From Nonomuraea thailandensis (GTDB lineage: Bacteria; Actinomycetota; Actinomycetes; Streptosporangiales; Streptosporangiaceae): DNA of 64,000 nt. Made by a program: the position numbers and the translations under genes. The stretch covers positions 4,733,501 through 4,797,500 of the forward strand of contig NZ_JAMZEB010000002.1 in NCBI RefSeq assembly GCF_024172165.1, in the 5' to 3' direction. Shown here piece by piece: positions 17,424 to 26,320 of this stretch (position 1 is the first letter of the stretch; the number at the start of each line of letters is the position of its first letter). The notes under the pieces are model-generated. The model ran no database searches. It was not told where the DNA came from and was given only the letters and a program-made list of their open reading frames with translations.

Positions 17424-17504
17424 TCAGTGACACCGGGCGCTGGCGACGCGGCCGAAGTCCACGTACGCGCGGGTGACCAGCGGGAGGCAGTGACTCATGA
17501 TCAT
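17424..17504 (-). CDS. Cysteine leader peptide (26 aa)
   Basis: Short gene with ATG at 17504 (alternative ATG at 17498) and TGA at 17424-17426, encoding 26 residues. The middle and end, LVTRAYVDFGRVASARCH, follow the actinobacterial 'putative leader peptide' pattern (L-T-R-x-x-VDLxRVASAxC) found ahead of sulfur-assimilation genes. A cysteine stands second to last, so translation speed at the end would sense Cys-tRNA. The stop abuts the anti-Shine-Dalgarno at 17417-17423. Confidence 0.75.
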   Translation of the reverse strand: MIMSHCLPLVTRAYVDFGRVASARCH

Positions 17505-17530
17505 GACGTTACACGGCACTCTCCCTATAG

Positions 17531-18865
17531 TCAATTATCCCTACTGGATATACATGGAATAGGGAGTGCGGGAAAGGGATTGTCGGGCAGGAGCAGCACC
17601 CTGCGCGCCCGATCGGGCTGCCCGGCCGCGTCCAGGTGCAGCAGGGCCGCCCCTATGCCCGCGGCGCCGGTCATGTAGCCGGTGTCCGCGCTCACCTCCC
17701 CGGGCCGCACCCGGCGATAGGCCTGATACCAGCGGTAGCCGCGCCCGTCGTGGTCGTCGGCCCTGGCCACCAGGTCGGCGGCGAGAGTGCGGGCGAACTC
17801 CAGGCAGGAGGCGCGCCCCGTGACCGCCCACAACCCCACGAACAGCTCCACCAGGCCGGCCGTGCCGCAGCACTGGCAGGCCGAGTTCCAGTAGCCCGGC
17901 GTCCGGCGCGGCGGGGCGGAGCTGTCGACCACGCCACGGGCGAGGCGCTCCACCCAGTCGAGGTCGCCGGGGTCGCCGGTCACCCGGTGCAGCTCGTAGA
18001 ACATCCTGGCCACCCCGGCCGCGCCCGAGCAGAAGCCCGCGTAGTACAGCTCCCCGGACTGCGGCACGTGATGCGGGACCAGGGCCCGGCCGTCGCCCGT
18101 CACGCTCACCTCGCGCACGAAGCGGGCTCCGCTGCGAGCGGCGCGCAGGAAGCGCTCGTCTCCGGTCACCCCGTGCAGGCGGGCCAGGAGGAAGGCGATC
18201 CCGGCCGAGCCGGTCAGGAAGCCGGGAGTGATCGCGTCGGAGGGCAGGCCGTCGAGGCCGCCGTGCCGGTGACCGGGCACGGGCAGCCCGGCGATGCGCA
18301 GGCCGGCGCTGACGGCCGCGGCCTCGTACGCGGGCTCGCCGAACCGGGCGGCGGCGCGCAGCAGGCCCAGCACGATGCCGCCGTCGCCGCGCTGGGCGGG
18401 GTCGAACGTCCAGCCGAAACCGTCCACGCGGGTGCGGCCGCTCTCAACGATCAGGTCGGCGATGGCCGCCGCCTCGGCGTCGAGCCGATCATCCTCGAGC
18501 ACCCAGCCGGCCTCCATCAGCGCGATCATCGTGCCGGTCACCCCGTGGTGCAGGGTCAGGTCGTCCTCCCGCCGCCAGGTGGCCGCCAGCCATCGCGCGC
18601 CGTGCCGCGCGTCCTCCAGGTACCCCCCGTGCCCCGTCGCGGCGGCCAGCTCCAGGAAGAACAGCACGACCCCGGCCGCTCCCGAGTACAGGGAGTGCGG
18701 CCGTGGCCGCAGCGCCGACCGGCCGTGCCGGTCGGGATTGGCCCGCCAGTGCCTCCCGTGCCCGTCGTCCACGGCGGCGGACCTGATCCAGCGCGCGGTC
18801 GAGATGGCGGCCGTCATCGGAGAGTGGGCACGAGCGCTCATCGGGCGCATCTCGTCCAAGCTCAT
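17531..18865 (-). CDS. LanC-like (lanthionine cyclase family) protein
   Basis: 444-aa protein with the alpha/alpha toroid of LanC-like proteins. At least six GxxG helix-turn motifs recur: YSGAAG, HHGVTG, TGSAG, CSGAAG, CCGTAG and MTGAAG. Zinc ligands by position are Cys279 (FCSG) and Cys332-Cys333 (QCCG). The second pair is CC rather than the usual CH, the three-cysteine type known from some lanthipeptide synthetases such as ProcM. No dehydratase or precursor gene is nearby, so it is probably a stand-alone LanC-like enzyme acting on thiols or an orphan. The ATG at 18865 is chosen because homology begins soon after; an in-frame start at 18976 is possible. Its 3' end runs to within 27 bases of the leader peptide start. 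Confidence 0.8.
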   Translation of the reverse strand: MSLDEMRPMSARAHSPMTAAISTARWIRSAAVDDGHGRHWRANPDRHGRSALRPRPHSLYSGAAGVVLFFLELAAATGHGGYLEDARHGARWLAATWRREDDLTLHHGVTGTMIALMEAGWVLEDDRLDAEAAAIADLIVESGRTRVDGFGWTFDPAQRGDGGIVLGLLRAAARFGEPAYEAAAVSAGLRIAGLPVPGHRHGGLDGLPSDAITPGFLTGSAGIAFLLARLHGVTGDERFLRAARSGARFVREVSVTGDGRALVPHHVPQSGELYYAGFCSGAAGVARMFYELHRVTGDPGDLDWVERLARGVVDSSAPPRRTPGYWNSACQCCGTAGLVELFVGLWAVTGRASCLEFARTLAADLVARADDHDGRGYRWYQAYRRVRPGEVSADTGYMTGAAGIGAALLHLDAAGQPDRARRVLLLPDNPFPALPIPCISSRDN

Positions 18866-18907
18866 GGCCGGGACTATGGCACATCTCCGGCAGCATCGCC
18901 GGATTTT

Positions 18908-18924
18908 CCTATTATTTCCATAGG
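18908..18924 (-). promoter_or_regulatory. Inverted repeat upstream of the LanC-like gene
   Basis: CCTAT-GGAAATA-ATAGG (read on the minus strand) is a symmetric, A/T-rich element 43 bases before the chosen start. It resembles the CCTAC/CCTAT boxes ahead of the neighbouring sulfur operons. Confidence 0.35.
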
Positions 18925-19002
18925 TTTTGTTGGGATTCGGGACCCGTGCGCCGGACCTCGCGGCGGGCGGACCCATGGACGACGCGAGAGAATGCGACTT
19001 TT

Positions 19003-19026
19003 CCTACCTAATATGCATGTTATTCT
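19003..19026 (+). promoter_or_regulatory. CCTAC-ATGCATG composite element ahead of the BMP importer operon
   Basis: CCTACCTAATATGCATG (19003-19019) lies 15-31 bases before the start at 19034, in an A/T-rich island. The same two boxes, with identical spacing, occur ahead of the ribose-type importer on the minus strand at 33798-33820, suggesting one regulator for both salvage operons. Confidence 0.5.
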
Positions 19027-19033
19027 CGCTCGC

Positions 19034-20059
19034 ATGCGCACCATCCCTCCTGCGGCCATCCTGGCCACCGCCGCCCTCACGCTGACCGCGTGTGGCGGGA
19101 CCGGCCGGCCGGCCGCCTCCGCCCCCACCGGCAAGTCGGTCATCCTCATCACGCCCAACCCGGTGGGGACCAACAGTTTCCTCCAGCTCAGCGTCAAGGG
19201 CGCGGAGGCGGCGGCCAAGGAGATCGGCGCCTCGTTCAAGCTGTACGAGAGCAAGGACCCGACCAGCATCGCCCAGAACCTCGACGCCGCCGTCAGGGCG
19301 AAGCCCACCGTGATCGTCGGGGTCAGCTTCTCGTTCGACGACCTGTTCGCCACCGTTCCCCGGCAGCATCCGGACCGGCAGTTCCTCCAGGTCGACTCCT
19401 GCGCCAAGGAGCAGGCGGCCAACCTGACCTGCGTGTCCTTCAAGGAGCACGAGGCCGCCTACCTCGCGGGCGTCGAGGCCGGGCTGCTGAGCGAGAGCGG
19501 CAAGCTCGGCGTCGTGGCGGCGATCGACTCGCCGTTCGTGCACCGCTGGATCGAACCGTTCTTCGCCGGGGCCAAGTCCGTCAGGCCCGAGGTCACCGGC
19601 ACGCCGCTCTACGTCGGCGGCAGCAACCCGTTCAGCGACCCGGCGCGGGCCAAGTCGCAGGCCCAGACGCTCACCGGGCAGGGCGCCGACATCGTGGCCG
19701 CCGCCGCGTCGGCCGGCAACCAGGGCGTCTTCGAGGCCGTGGCCGCGGCGAAGGCCAAGTCGTTCGGCGTGGACGTCAACCAGTGTGCCCAGAGCCCCGG
19801 CAACGTCATCGACAACGTGCTCAAGCACGTCGACGTCGCCGAGAGCGCCGCCATCAAGGACATCGCCGCCGGCAGGGCGGGCGGCGTCAAGGTGTACGGG
19901 CTGAAGGAGGGCGGCGTCGGCGTCAACGCGCTCGGCGACGACCTCGCCTCGTCCGGCTGCACGGTCGCGGGCAGCTCCGACGTGGTCGCCAAGGTCAAGC
20001 AGGTCCGCGACGACATCGTGGCCGGTCGCGTCACCGTCGCCGACCCGCTGGCCGGATGA
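19034..20059 (+). CDS. BMP-family (nucleoside-type) ABC binding lipoprotein
   Basis: 341-aa basic membrane protein (BMP/PnrA-like) family protein. The ATG at 19034 starts a short lipoprotein signal with lipobox LTAC; longer starts upstream would run through the promoter element. The family binds purine nucleosides: the VSFSFDDLF, FLQVDSC and FKEHEAAYLAGVEAGL blocks are typical. In front of ATPase and permease genes and fused by overlap to methionine-salvage enzymes, it most likely captures methylthioadenosine or a related nucleoside. Confidence 0.88.
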   Translation: MRTIPPAAILATAALTLTACGGTGRPAASAPTGKSVILITPNPVGTNSFLQLSVKGAEAAAKEIGASFKLYESKDPTSIAQNLDAAVRAKPTVIVGVSFSFDDLFATVPRQHPDRQFLQVDSCAKEQAANLTCVSFKEHEAAYLAGVEAGLLSESGKLGVVAAIDSPFVHRWIEPFFAGAKSVRPEVTGTPLYVGGSNPFSDPARAKSQAQTLTGQGADIVAAAASAGNQGVFEAVAAAKAKSFGVDVNQCAQSPGNVIDNVLKHVDVAESAAIKDIAAGRAGGVKVYGLKEGGVGVNALGDDLASSGCTVAGSSDVVAKVKQVRDDIVAGRVTVADPLAG

Positions 20060-21735
20060 ACGTGCCCGCCGTCGAGCCGCCGGGCCGCACGAGCGTTCCC
20101 GGCGGCGGGCCGGGCCGCGTCAGCGTCCCCGCCGTCGAACTGGTCGGCATCACCAAGCGCTTCGGCGGCGTGACCGCCAACGACGGCGTCGACCTGGCCG
20201 TGGAGCGCGGCGAGGTGCACGCCGTCGTGGGCGAGAACGGCGCCGGCAAGTCCACCCTCATGTCGATCCTGTACGGCCTGCACCGGCCCGACGCCGGGCA
20301 CATCCTGCGTGCCGGAACGCACATGCGGCTGCGCTCCCCCGCTGACGCGATCGCGCACGGGCTCGGCATGGTCCACCAGCGCTTCCGGCTGTTCCCCGGG
20401 CTGAGCGTGGCCGAGAACGTGGTCATCGGCGCCGAACCGATGCGGCGTGGCGTACTCGACCGCGCCGCCGCCCGCCGCTCGGTCGCTGACCTGGCCGAGC
20501 GGTACGGGCTCGGCGTGGACCCCGGAGCCCGCGCCGGCGACCTGCCCGTCGGAACGCGTCAGCGGGTGGAGATCCTCAAGGCCCTGTACCGGCGGGCCGA
20601 GGTGCTGATCCTCGACGAGCCCACCGCCGTGCTCACTCCGGGGGAGGCCGCCGGGCTGTTCCGGATGGTGCGGGAGCTGGCCGGTGAAGGGGTTTCCGTA
20701 CTGCTGGTGACGCACAAGCTCAACGAGGTGCTGGCCGCCGGGGACCGGGTCACGGTGCTGAGGGGCGGCCGGGTGACGGGACGGTTCCCGACAGCGGGCA
20801 CGTCGGCCGACGACCTGGTCCGCGCGATGATCGGCCGCTCGCTCGCCACCGCTCCGGCCACCGTTGCCGAGCCGGCCGCAGCCCCGTCCGCCGTTACGGA
20901 CGCGGCCACAGCCCCGGCACCGGCCGCCGTTACGGAGTCGGACACAGCCCCGGCGCCGGCCGCCGCGTCCGCGAAGCCGGCCGGCCCGTACCGGCTGGAG
21001 GTGCGCGACCTGCACGTCCGCGACCGTGACGGCGTGGCCGCCGTCGCCGGGGTGTCGTTCGGGGTGCGGCCCGGCGAGATCGTCGGCATCGCGGGCGTCG
21101 CGGGCAGCGGGCAGCGCGAGCTCGTGGACGCCGTGACCGGGCTCCGGCGCCCGCACTCCGGCGCGGTGCTCCTCGACGGGCGGCCCGTGGGCGGCTCCAG
21201 GGAACGGCGCGTGGCCTACGTTCCCGGCGACCGTGCGGGGCGCGCCACCGCTCCTGACCTGTCGCTGGCCGACAACCTGCTGATGGGAGACCAGCACGGC
21301 TTCCTCCTCGACCCGGGCGGGGTCCGCCGCCGGGCGACCGCCCTGGTCGAGCGGTTCTCGATCAGGGCCGCCTCCGTGCGGGCGCCGATCGCGCAGTTGT
21401 CCGGCGGCAACGCCCAGAAGGCGGTGCTGGCCAGGGAACTGTCCAGGGACACGCCCGTGCTGGTGGTGGAGGAGCCCACGCAGGGTGTGGACGTGGGCGC
21501 CCAGGAGCAGATCCATGCCCTGCTCGCCGCCGCCCGCGACGCCGGGCGGGCGGTGCTGCTGCTGTCCAGCGAGCTGTCCGAGCTGCGGGCGCTCGCCGAC
21601 CGGGTGCTGGTCATGTTCGAGGGCCGCCTGACCGCCGCCCTCCCGGTGACGCGAGCCACGGACGAGCGGCTCGGCGCCGCGATGACCGGCGCGGCAGCGG
21701 CCGTCCGGGAACCGGCCGGGGAGAGCACCGGATGA
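20056..21735 (+). CDS. ABC ATPase with two nucleotide-binding domains (nucleoside-import type)
   Basis: 559-aa tandem ATPase of the RbsA/YufO type. Domain 1 (about residues 30-262) has GENGAGKST and LDEPTAVLTP; domain 2 (from about 312) has LSGGNAQKAVLARE and VVEEPTQGVDVG in the usual degenerate second-site form (EEPTQG). Between them lies an Ala/Pro/Thr-rich linker of some 45 residues with imperfect repeats of TAPAPAAV. The ATG overlaps the binding protein stop, and the C-terminus overlaps the first permease by four bases. Confidence 0.93.
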   Translation: MNVPAVEPPGRTSVPGGGPGRVSVPAVELVGITKRFGGVTANDGVDLAVERGEVHAVVGENGAGKSTLMSILYGLHRPDAGHILRAGTHMRLRSPADAIAHGLGMVHQRFRLFPGLSVAENVVIGAEPMRRGVLDRAAARRSVADLAERYGLGVDPGARAGDLPVGTRQRVEILKALYRRAEVLILDEPTAVLTPGEAAGLFRMVRELAGEGVSVLLVTHKLNEVLAAGDRVTVLRGGRVTGRFPTAGTSADDLVRAMIGRSLATAPATVAEPAAAPSAVTDAATAPAPAAVTESDTAPAPAAASAKPAGPYRLEVRDLHVRDRDGVAAVAGVSFGVRPGEIVGIAGVAGSGQRELVDAVTGLRRPHSGAVLLDGRPVGGSRERRVAYVPGDRAGRATAPDLSLADNLLMGDQHGFLLDPGGVRRRATALVERFSIRAASVRAPIAQLSGGNAQKAVLARELSRDTPVLVVEEPTQGVDVGAQEQIHALLAAARDAGRAVLLLSSELSELRALADRVLVMFEGRLTAALPVTRATDERLGAAMTGAAAAVREPAGESTG

Positions 21736-22844
21736 TCTCCCTCCGGCCGGGCGACTCGCCCTCCACGCCCGGCGTTCCGCCCGCCACGCCTGGAGCTCCG
21801 CCCGCCGGCGTGCGCGCGCGTGCCGTCGCCCGGCGGATCGCGGGCGCGCCCGCCGCCGTCTCGCTGGTGGGCGCGCTCCTGCTGACCACGCTCGTCATGC
21901 TCGCCGTCGGCGTCGATCCGGCCCTCGCCTACCCCGCCCTCCTGCGCGGCGCGCTCCTGGACGGCAACCTCGAATACACCCTGGCCGCCTACGTCCCCAC
22001 CCTCGGCATGGCCGCGGCGTTCGCGATCCCCCTCCGTGCGGGCGAGTTCAACCTGGGCGGCGACGGCCAGCTCGCGCTGGGCGGCATCACGGCCGCCGCG
22101 CTGGCCCTGTCCACGGGGGGCGCGGGGTCGTTCGCCGTCCCGCTGGCCGGTGCGGTGCTGGCGGGCGCGCTGCTCGCCGCCCTGTCCGCGCCCCTGCGCA
22201 CCCGGCTGGGCGTCCCCGCCATCGTCAGCACGCTGCTGCTGAGCGCGCCCGCGGTGTCGCTCGCCTCCTACCTGGCCCGCTTCCCGCTGGCCGAGCAGGG
22301 GACGGGCCTGGCGCAGACGCCGCTCCTTCCGGACGCTGCCCGCCTGCCGGCGCTCGGCGGCAGCACGTACCTGACGATCGGGCTGCCCCTGGTGGCCGTC
22401 CTGGCGGTGCTGTGGCTGTTCGCCGACGCCCGCACGGTCCCGGGGTACGAGATCCGCGCCCTCGGCGCCAACCGCGAGTTCGCCCGGTACGGCGGCGTTC
22501 GGGTGAACCGGCTGGCCGCGCTGACCCTGGCGGCGGGTGGCGCGTTCGGCGGGCTGGTGGGCGGACTGATCGTGCTGGGCGCCCCCTACCGGTTCGTGGA
22601 CGGCGCGCTGACCGCGCCCGGCTACACCTTCACCGCGATCGCGGCGGTGCTGCTGGCGGCGGGCCGTCCCCTGGCGGTGCCCGCGGCGGTGGCGTTGCTG
22701 ACCATTGTGCAGGCCGGCGGCCAGGGGATGGAGCGGGAGGCCGGCGTGCCGAGCCAGCTCACGCAGATCGTGCAGGGCCTGATCATCGTGATCGTCGCGG
22801 TGGCGGCGGTCGCGAGGGCCCGGTCGCCGAGGAGGCAGGCGTGA
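21732..22844 (+). CDS. ABC permease, BmpB/YufP type
   Basis: 370-aa permease with about ten membrane helices. A low-complexity Pro/Ala N-terminus precedes the first helix. FNLGGDGQLALGG and RALGANREFARYGGVRV are the signature segments of the nucleoside-importer permeases (PF02653). Coupled by overlaps at both ends. Confidence 0.9.
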   Translation: MISLRPGDSPSTPGVPPATPGAPPAGVRARAVARRIAGAPAAVSLVGALLLTTLVMLAVGVDPALAYPALLRGALLDGNLEYTLAAYVPTLGMAAAFAIPLRAGEFNLGGDGQLALGGITAAALALSTGGAGSFAVPLAGAVLAGALLAALSAPLRTRLGVPAIVSTLLLSAPAVSLASYLARFPLAEQGTGLAQTPLLPDAARLPALGGSTYLTIGLPLVAVLAVLWLFADARTVPGYEIRALGANREFARYGGVRVNRLAALTLAAGGAFGGLVGGLIVLGAPYRFVDGALTAPGYTFTAIAAVLLAAGRPLAVPAAVALLTIVQAGGQGMEREAGVPSQLTQIVQGLIIVIVAVAAVARARSPRRQA

Positions 22845-23713
22845 CGACGTTCCTGGCGGCGGTGCTGACCGCCACCGCGCCCGTCGTGCTGGCGGCCCTG
22901 GGCGGCCTGCTCTGCTCGGTGTCGGGCGTCTTCAACATGGCGCTGGAGGGCCAGCTCCTGTGGGGCGCGTTCACGGCGGTGCTGTTCAGCCATCTGACGG
23001 GCAGCGCCTGGCTGGGCGTGGCGGGCGCGGTGCTGTGCACCACCCTGTACGCCGTGCTGTTGTCGGTCCCGGCGGTGACGTTCCGCGCCGACCCGGTCGT
23101 GGTGGCCGTCGGCACGAACCTGCTGGCGCTCGGGCTGACCGCGTTCCTCATGCGGCGGATCTTCGGCAGCGGCGGCACGTTCGGCGCCCCGGACCTCGCG
23201 GGGCTGCCGACGCTGGCCGCGCTCGGGCTCGACGTGCCCGTGGCGGGCTCGCAGTCGCCGCTGGTGCCGCCGGCGTTCCTGCTGGTGGCCGCCATGGCCT
23301 GGTGGCTCGGCCGGGCCCGTTCCGGGCTGCGGCTGCGCGGCATCGGGCAGCACGCGGAGGCGGCCGAGTCGATCGGGCTGCGGGTGCCGCTCTACCGGCA
23401 CGCGGCGGTGCTGGGCGCCGGCGCGCTGTGCGGGCTCGGCGGGGCGCAGCTCGCGCTGGGCAACGTGACGCTGTTCAGCGAGGGGATGAGCGCGGGGCGC
23501 GGGTGGGTGGCCGTGGTCGCGGTCATGCTCGCCGGCGCCCGGCCGTGGCAGGGCCTGGGGGCCTGCCTGCTGTTCGGGGCCGCGGAGGCGCTGGGGTTCC
23601 GGTTGCAGGGGCTGGGGCTCCCGCAGCAGGCCGCCGACGCGGCCCCGTACCTGATCACGCTGCTGGCCCTCGTCGTCGTGGGGGCGGCACGACGGAAGGA
23701 GACACCGGCATGA
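22841..23713 (+). CDS. ABC permease, YufQ type
   Basis: 290-aa partner permease (PF02653). It starts with GTG at 22841 overlapping the previous stop. FNMALEGQLLWGAF and LRGIGQHAEAAESIGL are the counterpart motifs to those of the first permease. Its stop overlaps the mtnA start by four bases, which binds the importer and the salvage enzymes into one translational chain. Confidence 0.9.
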   Translation: MTTFLAAVLTATAPVVLAALGGLLCSVSGVFNMALEGQLLWGAFTAVLFSHLTGSAWLGVAGAVLCTTLYAVLLSVPAVTFRADPVVVAVGTNLLALGLTAFLMRRIFGSGGTFGAPDLAGLPTLAALGLDVPVAGSQSPLVPPAFLLVAAMAWWLGRARSGLRLRGIGQHAEAAESIGLRVPLYRHAAVLGAGALCGLGGAQLALGNVTLFSEGMSAGRGWVAVVAVMLAGARPWQGLGACLLFGAAEALGFRLQGLGLPQQAADAAPYLITLLALVVVGAARRKETPA

Positions 23714-24714
23714 CCGGTCCCGTACTGGCCGATTCCGTGCGGTTCGCGGGAGACGCCGTGGAGATCCTCGATCGCCGCGTCTACCCGTTCGAGGTGAGCT
23801 GGGTGCGCTGCGCGACCAGCGAGGACGTGGCGGTCGCCATCGAGCGGATGGTGACGCAGAGCTCCGGGCCGTTGTTCGCGGCGACGGCGGGCATGGTGCT
23901 GGGGGCGCGCGAGGCCCGGCACGAGCCGCCGGACCGGGCGGCCGAGCGGCTGCGCGCCGTGGGAGCGCGCCTGGTCGCCACCCGGCCGACGAACAACCAC
24001 ATCAGGGACGCGGTGCACGCCGTCCTGTCGGCGACGGCCGGAGCCGGGCTGGCAGGGGACGAGCTGGTCGTGGCGGTCGAGGCCGCGGCGCGGGCGCACG
24101 ACGACGGGTATCGCGCCCGCAGCGCCGCGCTCGGCGGGCACGCCGCCTCGCTGCTGGCCGACGGCACCCGCGTGCTCACGCACTGCTGGGCCGACGCCTA
24201 CCTCATCGGCACCGTACGAGCGGCGCAGGCGGCGGGCAAACGGCTGGAGTTCGTCTGCACCGAGACCCGGCCCTACCTTCAGGGAGCCCGCCTGACCGCG
24301 GCCACCCTGGTCGAGATGGGCTACCGGCCGACGCTCATCACGGACGGCATGGTCGCCGCCGCGCTGTCGGACGGCCTGGCCGACGTCGCGCTGACCGCCG
24401 CCGACCGCGTGACGCTGGACGGCCATGTGATCAACAAGGTCGGCACGCTCGGCGTCGCGCTGGCGGCGAGCGCGTTCGGCGTGCCGTTCTACGCGCTGGT
24501 CGACGCGCCCGACCCGCAGGCGCCGACCGCCGGCGACGTGGTGATCGAGCGGCGCGACGGCGACGAGGTGCTGCACACGCTCGGCCGCCGCACCGCCGCC
24601 GTCGGCGTGCGCGGCCACTATCCGGCCTTCGACGTGACCCCGCCCCACCTGGTGACCCGCATCGTGACCGAACGCGGCGTCCACCAGCCCGACCAAGTGA
24701 AGGAGAGCCTGTGA
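23710..24714 (+). CDS. mtnA: S-methyl-5-thioribose-1-phosphate isomerase
   Basis: 334-aa protein of the MtnA/eIF2B family, which converts methylthioribose-1-phosphate to methylthioribulose-1-phosphate in the cytoplasm. The catalytic cysteine (Cys159, in LTHCWADAYL) and aspartate (Asp232, in AADRVTLDG) match Cys160 and Asp240 of characterised enzymes; ETRPYLQGARLTA, LITDGM and NKVGT are conserved. It deviates at the N-terminal RPT motif (RPTNNHIRDAV instead of RPTAVNL), so a divergent subfamily is possible. Followed by the nucleoside hydrolase with a four-base overlap. Confidence 0.88.
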   Translation: MTGPVLADSVRFAGDAVEILDRRVYPFEVSWVRCATSEDVAVAIERMVTQSSGPLFAATAGMVLGAREARHEPPDRAAERLRAVGARLVATRPTNNHIRDAVHAVLSATAGAGLAGDELVVAVEAAARAHDDGYRARSAALGGHAASLLADGTRVLTHCWADAYLIGTVRAAQAAGKRLEFVCTETRPYLQGARLTAATLVEMGYRPTLITDGMVAAALSDGLADVALTAADRVTLDGHVINKVGTLGVALAASAFGVPFYALVDAPDPQAPTAGDVVIERRDGDEVLHTLGRRTAAVGVRGHYPAFDVTPPHLVTRIVTERGVHQPDQVKESL

Positions 24715-25658
24715 GACGCGTCGTGGTCGACACCGACACCGGCATCGACGACGCCCATACCCTGCTGTACCTGGCGGGCCGGCCCGACGCCGAGATCGTC
24801 GCGCTCACCTCGGTGTACGGCAACTGCACCGAGGAGGACGCCACCCGCAACATCGGGTACGTCAACGGCCTGCTCGGCCTGGACGTGCCCGTGGCCAGGG
24901 GCGCGGCCGAGCCGCTGCGCGGCCCCGCGCACATCGCCGGGTACGTGCACGGCAAGGACGGCCTGGGCGACCTCGGCCGCGACCGGCCGCTGCCGCGGGT
25001 GACCGCCGAGTCCGGCCCCGAACTGCTGGTACGGCTGGCGAACGAGCAGCCGGGCGAGCTGGACCTGCTGGCCCTCGGCCCGCTCACGAACCTGGCGCTG
25101 GCCCTGCGCCTGGACCCCGAGCTGTTCACCAGGTACCGCTCGGTCGTCTTGATGGGCGGTTCCGGCCCCTACGCCCCGCCGGGCACCCTGCTGATGATCG
25201 ACGCCAACGTCAACAACGACCCGGAGGCGGCACGGGCGGTGTTCGCGGCGCCGCGCCGCGAGCTGGTCATGGTGGGCGTGAACGTGACGGCCGGCACCAT
25301 CCTGGACGAGCGCGCCATCGCCGCCCTGCGGGCCTCCGCCACGCCGGTCGCCCGGTTCGCGACCGGGATCCTGGACGCCTACCTGGACTTCTACCAGAAC
25401 GAGTGGGGCCGGCGGATCATCCCGCTGCACGATCCGCTGGCCGCGGGCGTGCTGCTGGACCGCACGTTCGCGACCGCCTGGACCGACGGGCCCGTCAACG
25501 TGCGCGGCGACGGGTTCCTGTGGCGGGCCCGGCTGATGCGCACCCACGACGGGCTGCCGCCGGCCTTCCCGTACGATCCCGCGCCTCCCACGAGGGTGAT
25601 CACCGCCGTGGACGCGCCCAGGTTCGTGACCGACTTCGTGGAGGTGCTGACCCGATGA
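24711..25658 (+). CDS. Inosine-uridine-type nucleoside hydrolase
   Basis: 315-aa nucleoside N-ribohydrolase with GTG start. The calcium/ribose-binding motif is DTDTGIDD near the N-terminus (Asp9, Asp13, Asp14 correspond to Asp10, Asp14, Asp15 of the Crithidia enzyme), with MGG and NVNNDPEAA further on. In this operon it most likely cleaves methylthioadenosine to adenine and methylthioribose. That would replace the usual MTA nucleosidase or phosphorylase, neither of which is present; this is inferred from context. Confidence 0.85.
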   Translation: MRRVVVDTDTGIDDAHTLLYLAGRPDAEIVALTSVYGNCTEEDATRNIGYVNGLLGLDVPVARGAAEPLRGPAHIAGYVHGKDGLGDLGRDRPLPRVTAESGPELLVRLANEQPGELDLLALGPLTNLALALRLDPELFTRYRSVVLMGGSGPYAPPGTLLMIDANVNNDPEAARAVFAAPRRELVMVGVNVTAGTILDERAIAALRASATPVARFATGILDAYLDFYQNEWGRRIIPLHDPLAAGVLLDRTFATAWTDGPVNVRGDGFLWRARLMRTHDGLPPAFPYDPAPPTRVITAVDAPRFVTDFVEVLTR

Positions 25659-26320
25659 CCACCATCGTGCTCGACATCGAGGGGACGACCAGCTCGACGC
25701 AGTCCGTGCACGTCGGCCTGTACGCCTACGCGCGGCCCCGGCTGGGCCCGCACCTCGACGCCCATCGTGACGACCCCGAGGTGCGCGCGGTCCTGGCCGG
25801 GATCGGCGCGGGCGGCACCGCCGAGGCCGTCGAGGTGCTGCACGGGTGGATGGACGGCGACGTCAAGGCCACCCCGCTCAAGACGTTGCAGGGCCGGATC
25901 TGGGCCGAGGGGTTCGCGGCCGGCGAGCTGACCGCCCACTTCTTCCCCGACGTGCCGCCCGCGCTGCGCGCCTGGCACGCCGCCGGGCACCGGCTGGCGG
26001 TCTTCTCCTCCGGATCGGTGGCCGGCCAGCGGCCGTGGTTCCGCCACGCCGCGGACGGGGACCTGTCGGTGCTGGTCTCTCACTGGTTCGACACCGTCAA
26101 CGCCGGACCGAAGCGCGAGCCGGCCTCGTACGAGCGGATCGCCGCGACGCTCGGCGAGCCGTCCGGGCTGCTGTTCCTGTCCGACGTCCCCGCCGAGCTG
26201 GACGCCGCCGCGGCGGCCGGCTGGCGGACCATCGGCGTTCGGCGGCCGGGCGAGCCGAACGCCGCCGCGCCCTTCGGCCCCCGTCCCATCGTCACGACCT
26301 TCGAGGAGATCCACCCATGA
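25655..26320 (+). CDS. mtnC: 2,3-diketo-5-methylthiopentyl-1-phosphate enolase-phosphatase
   Basis: 221-aa HAD-family enzyme. DIEGTTSS at residues 7-14 carries the nucleophile Asp7 and Glu9, characteristic of MtnC rather than general HAD phosphatases. DVKATPLKTLQGRIW and VFSSGSVAGQRPWF are near-diagnostic, and FLSDVPAELDAA supplies the final acidic motif. It converts the diketo phosphate to acireductone, the substrate of MtnD (33831). Overlaps both neighbours by four bases. Confidence 0.95.
   Translation: MTTIVLDIEGTTSSTQSVHVGLYAYARPRLGPHLDAHRDDPEVRAVLAGIGAGGTAEAVEVLHGWMDGDVKATPLKTLQGRIWAEGFAAGELTAHFFPDVPPALRAWHAAGHRLAVFSSGSVAGQRPWFRHAADGDLSVLVSHWFDTVNAGPKREPASYERIAATLGEPSGLLFLSDVPAELDAAAAAGWRTIGVRRPGEPNAAAPFGPRPIVTTFEEIHP

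Noticed and set aside
17424..18865. The cysteine-containing leader peptide as a lanthipeptide precursor for the LanC-like protein
   Set aside because: There is no dehydratase, the peptide matches the sulfur leader pattern, and the anti-Shine-Dalgarno arrangement explains it better.
18973..19084. A small cysteine-containing plus-strand frame starting at 18974, considered as a second leader peptide before the BMP importer
   Set aside because: It runs through the promoter element and overlaps the lipoprotein start in another frame. It lacks the leader-peptide sequence pattern seen at 17424.
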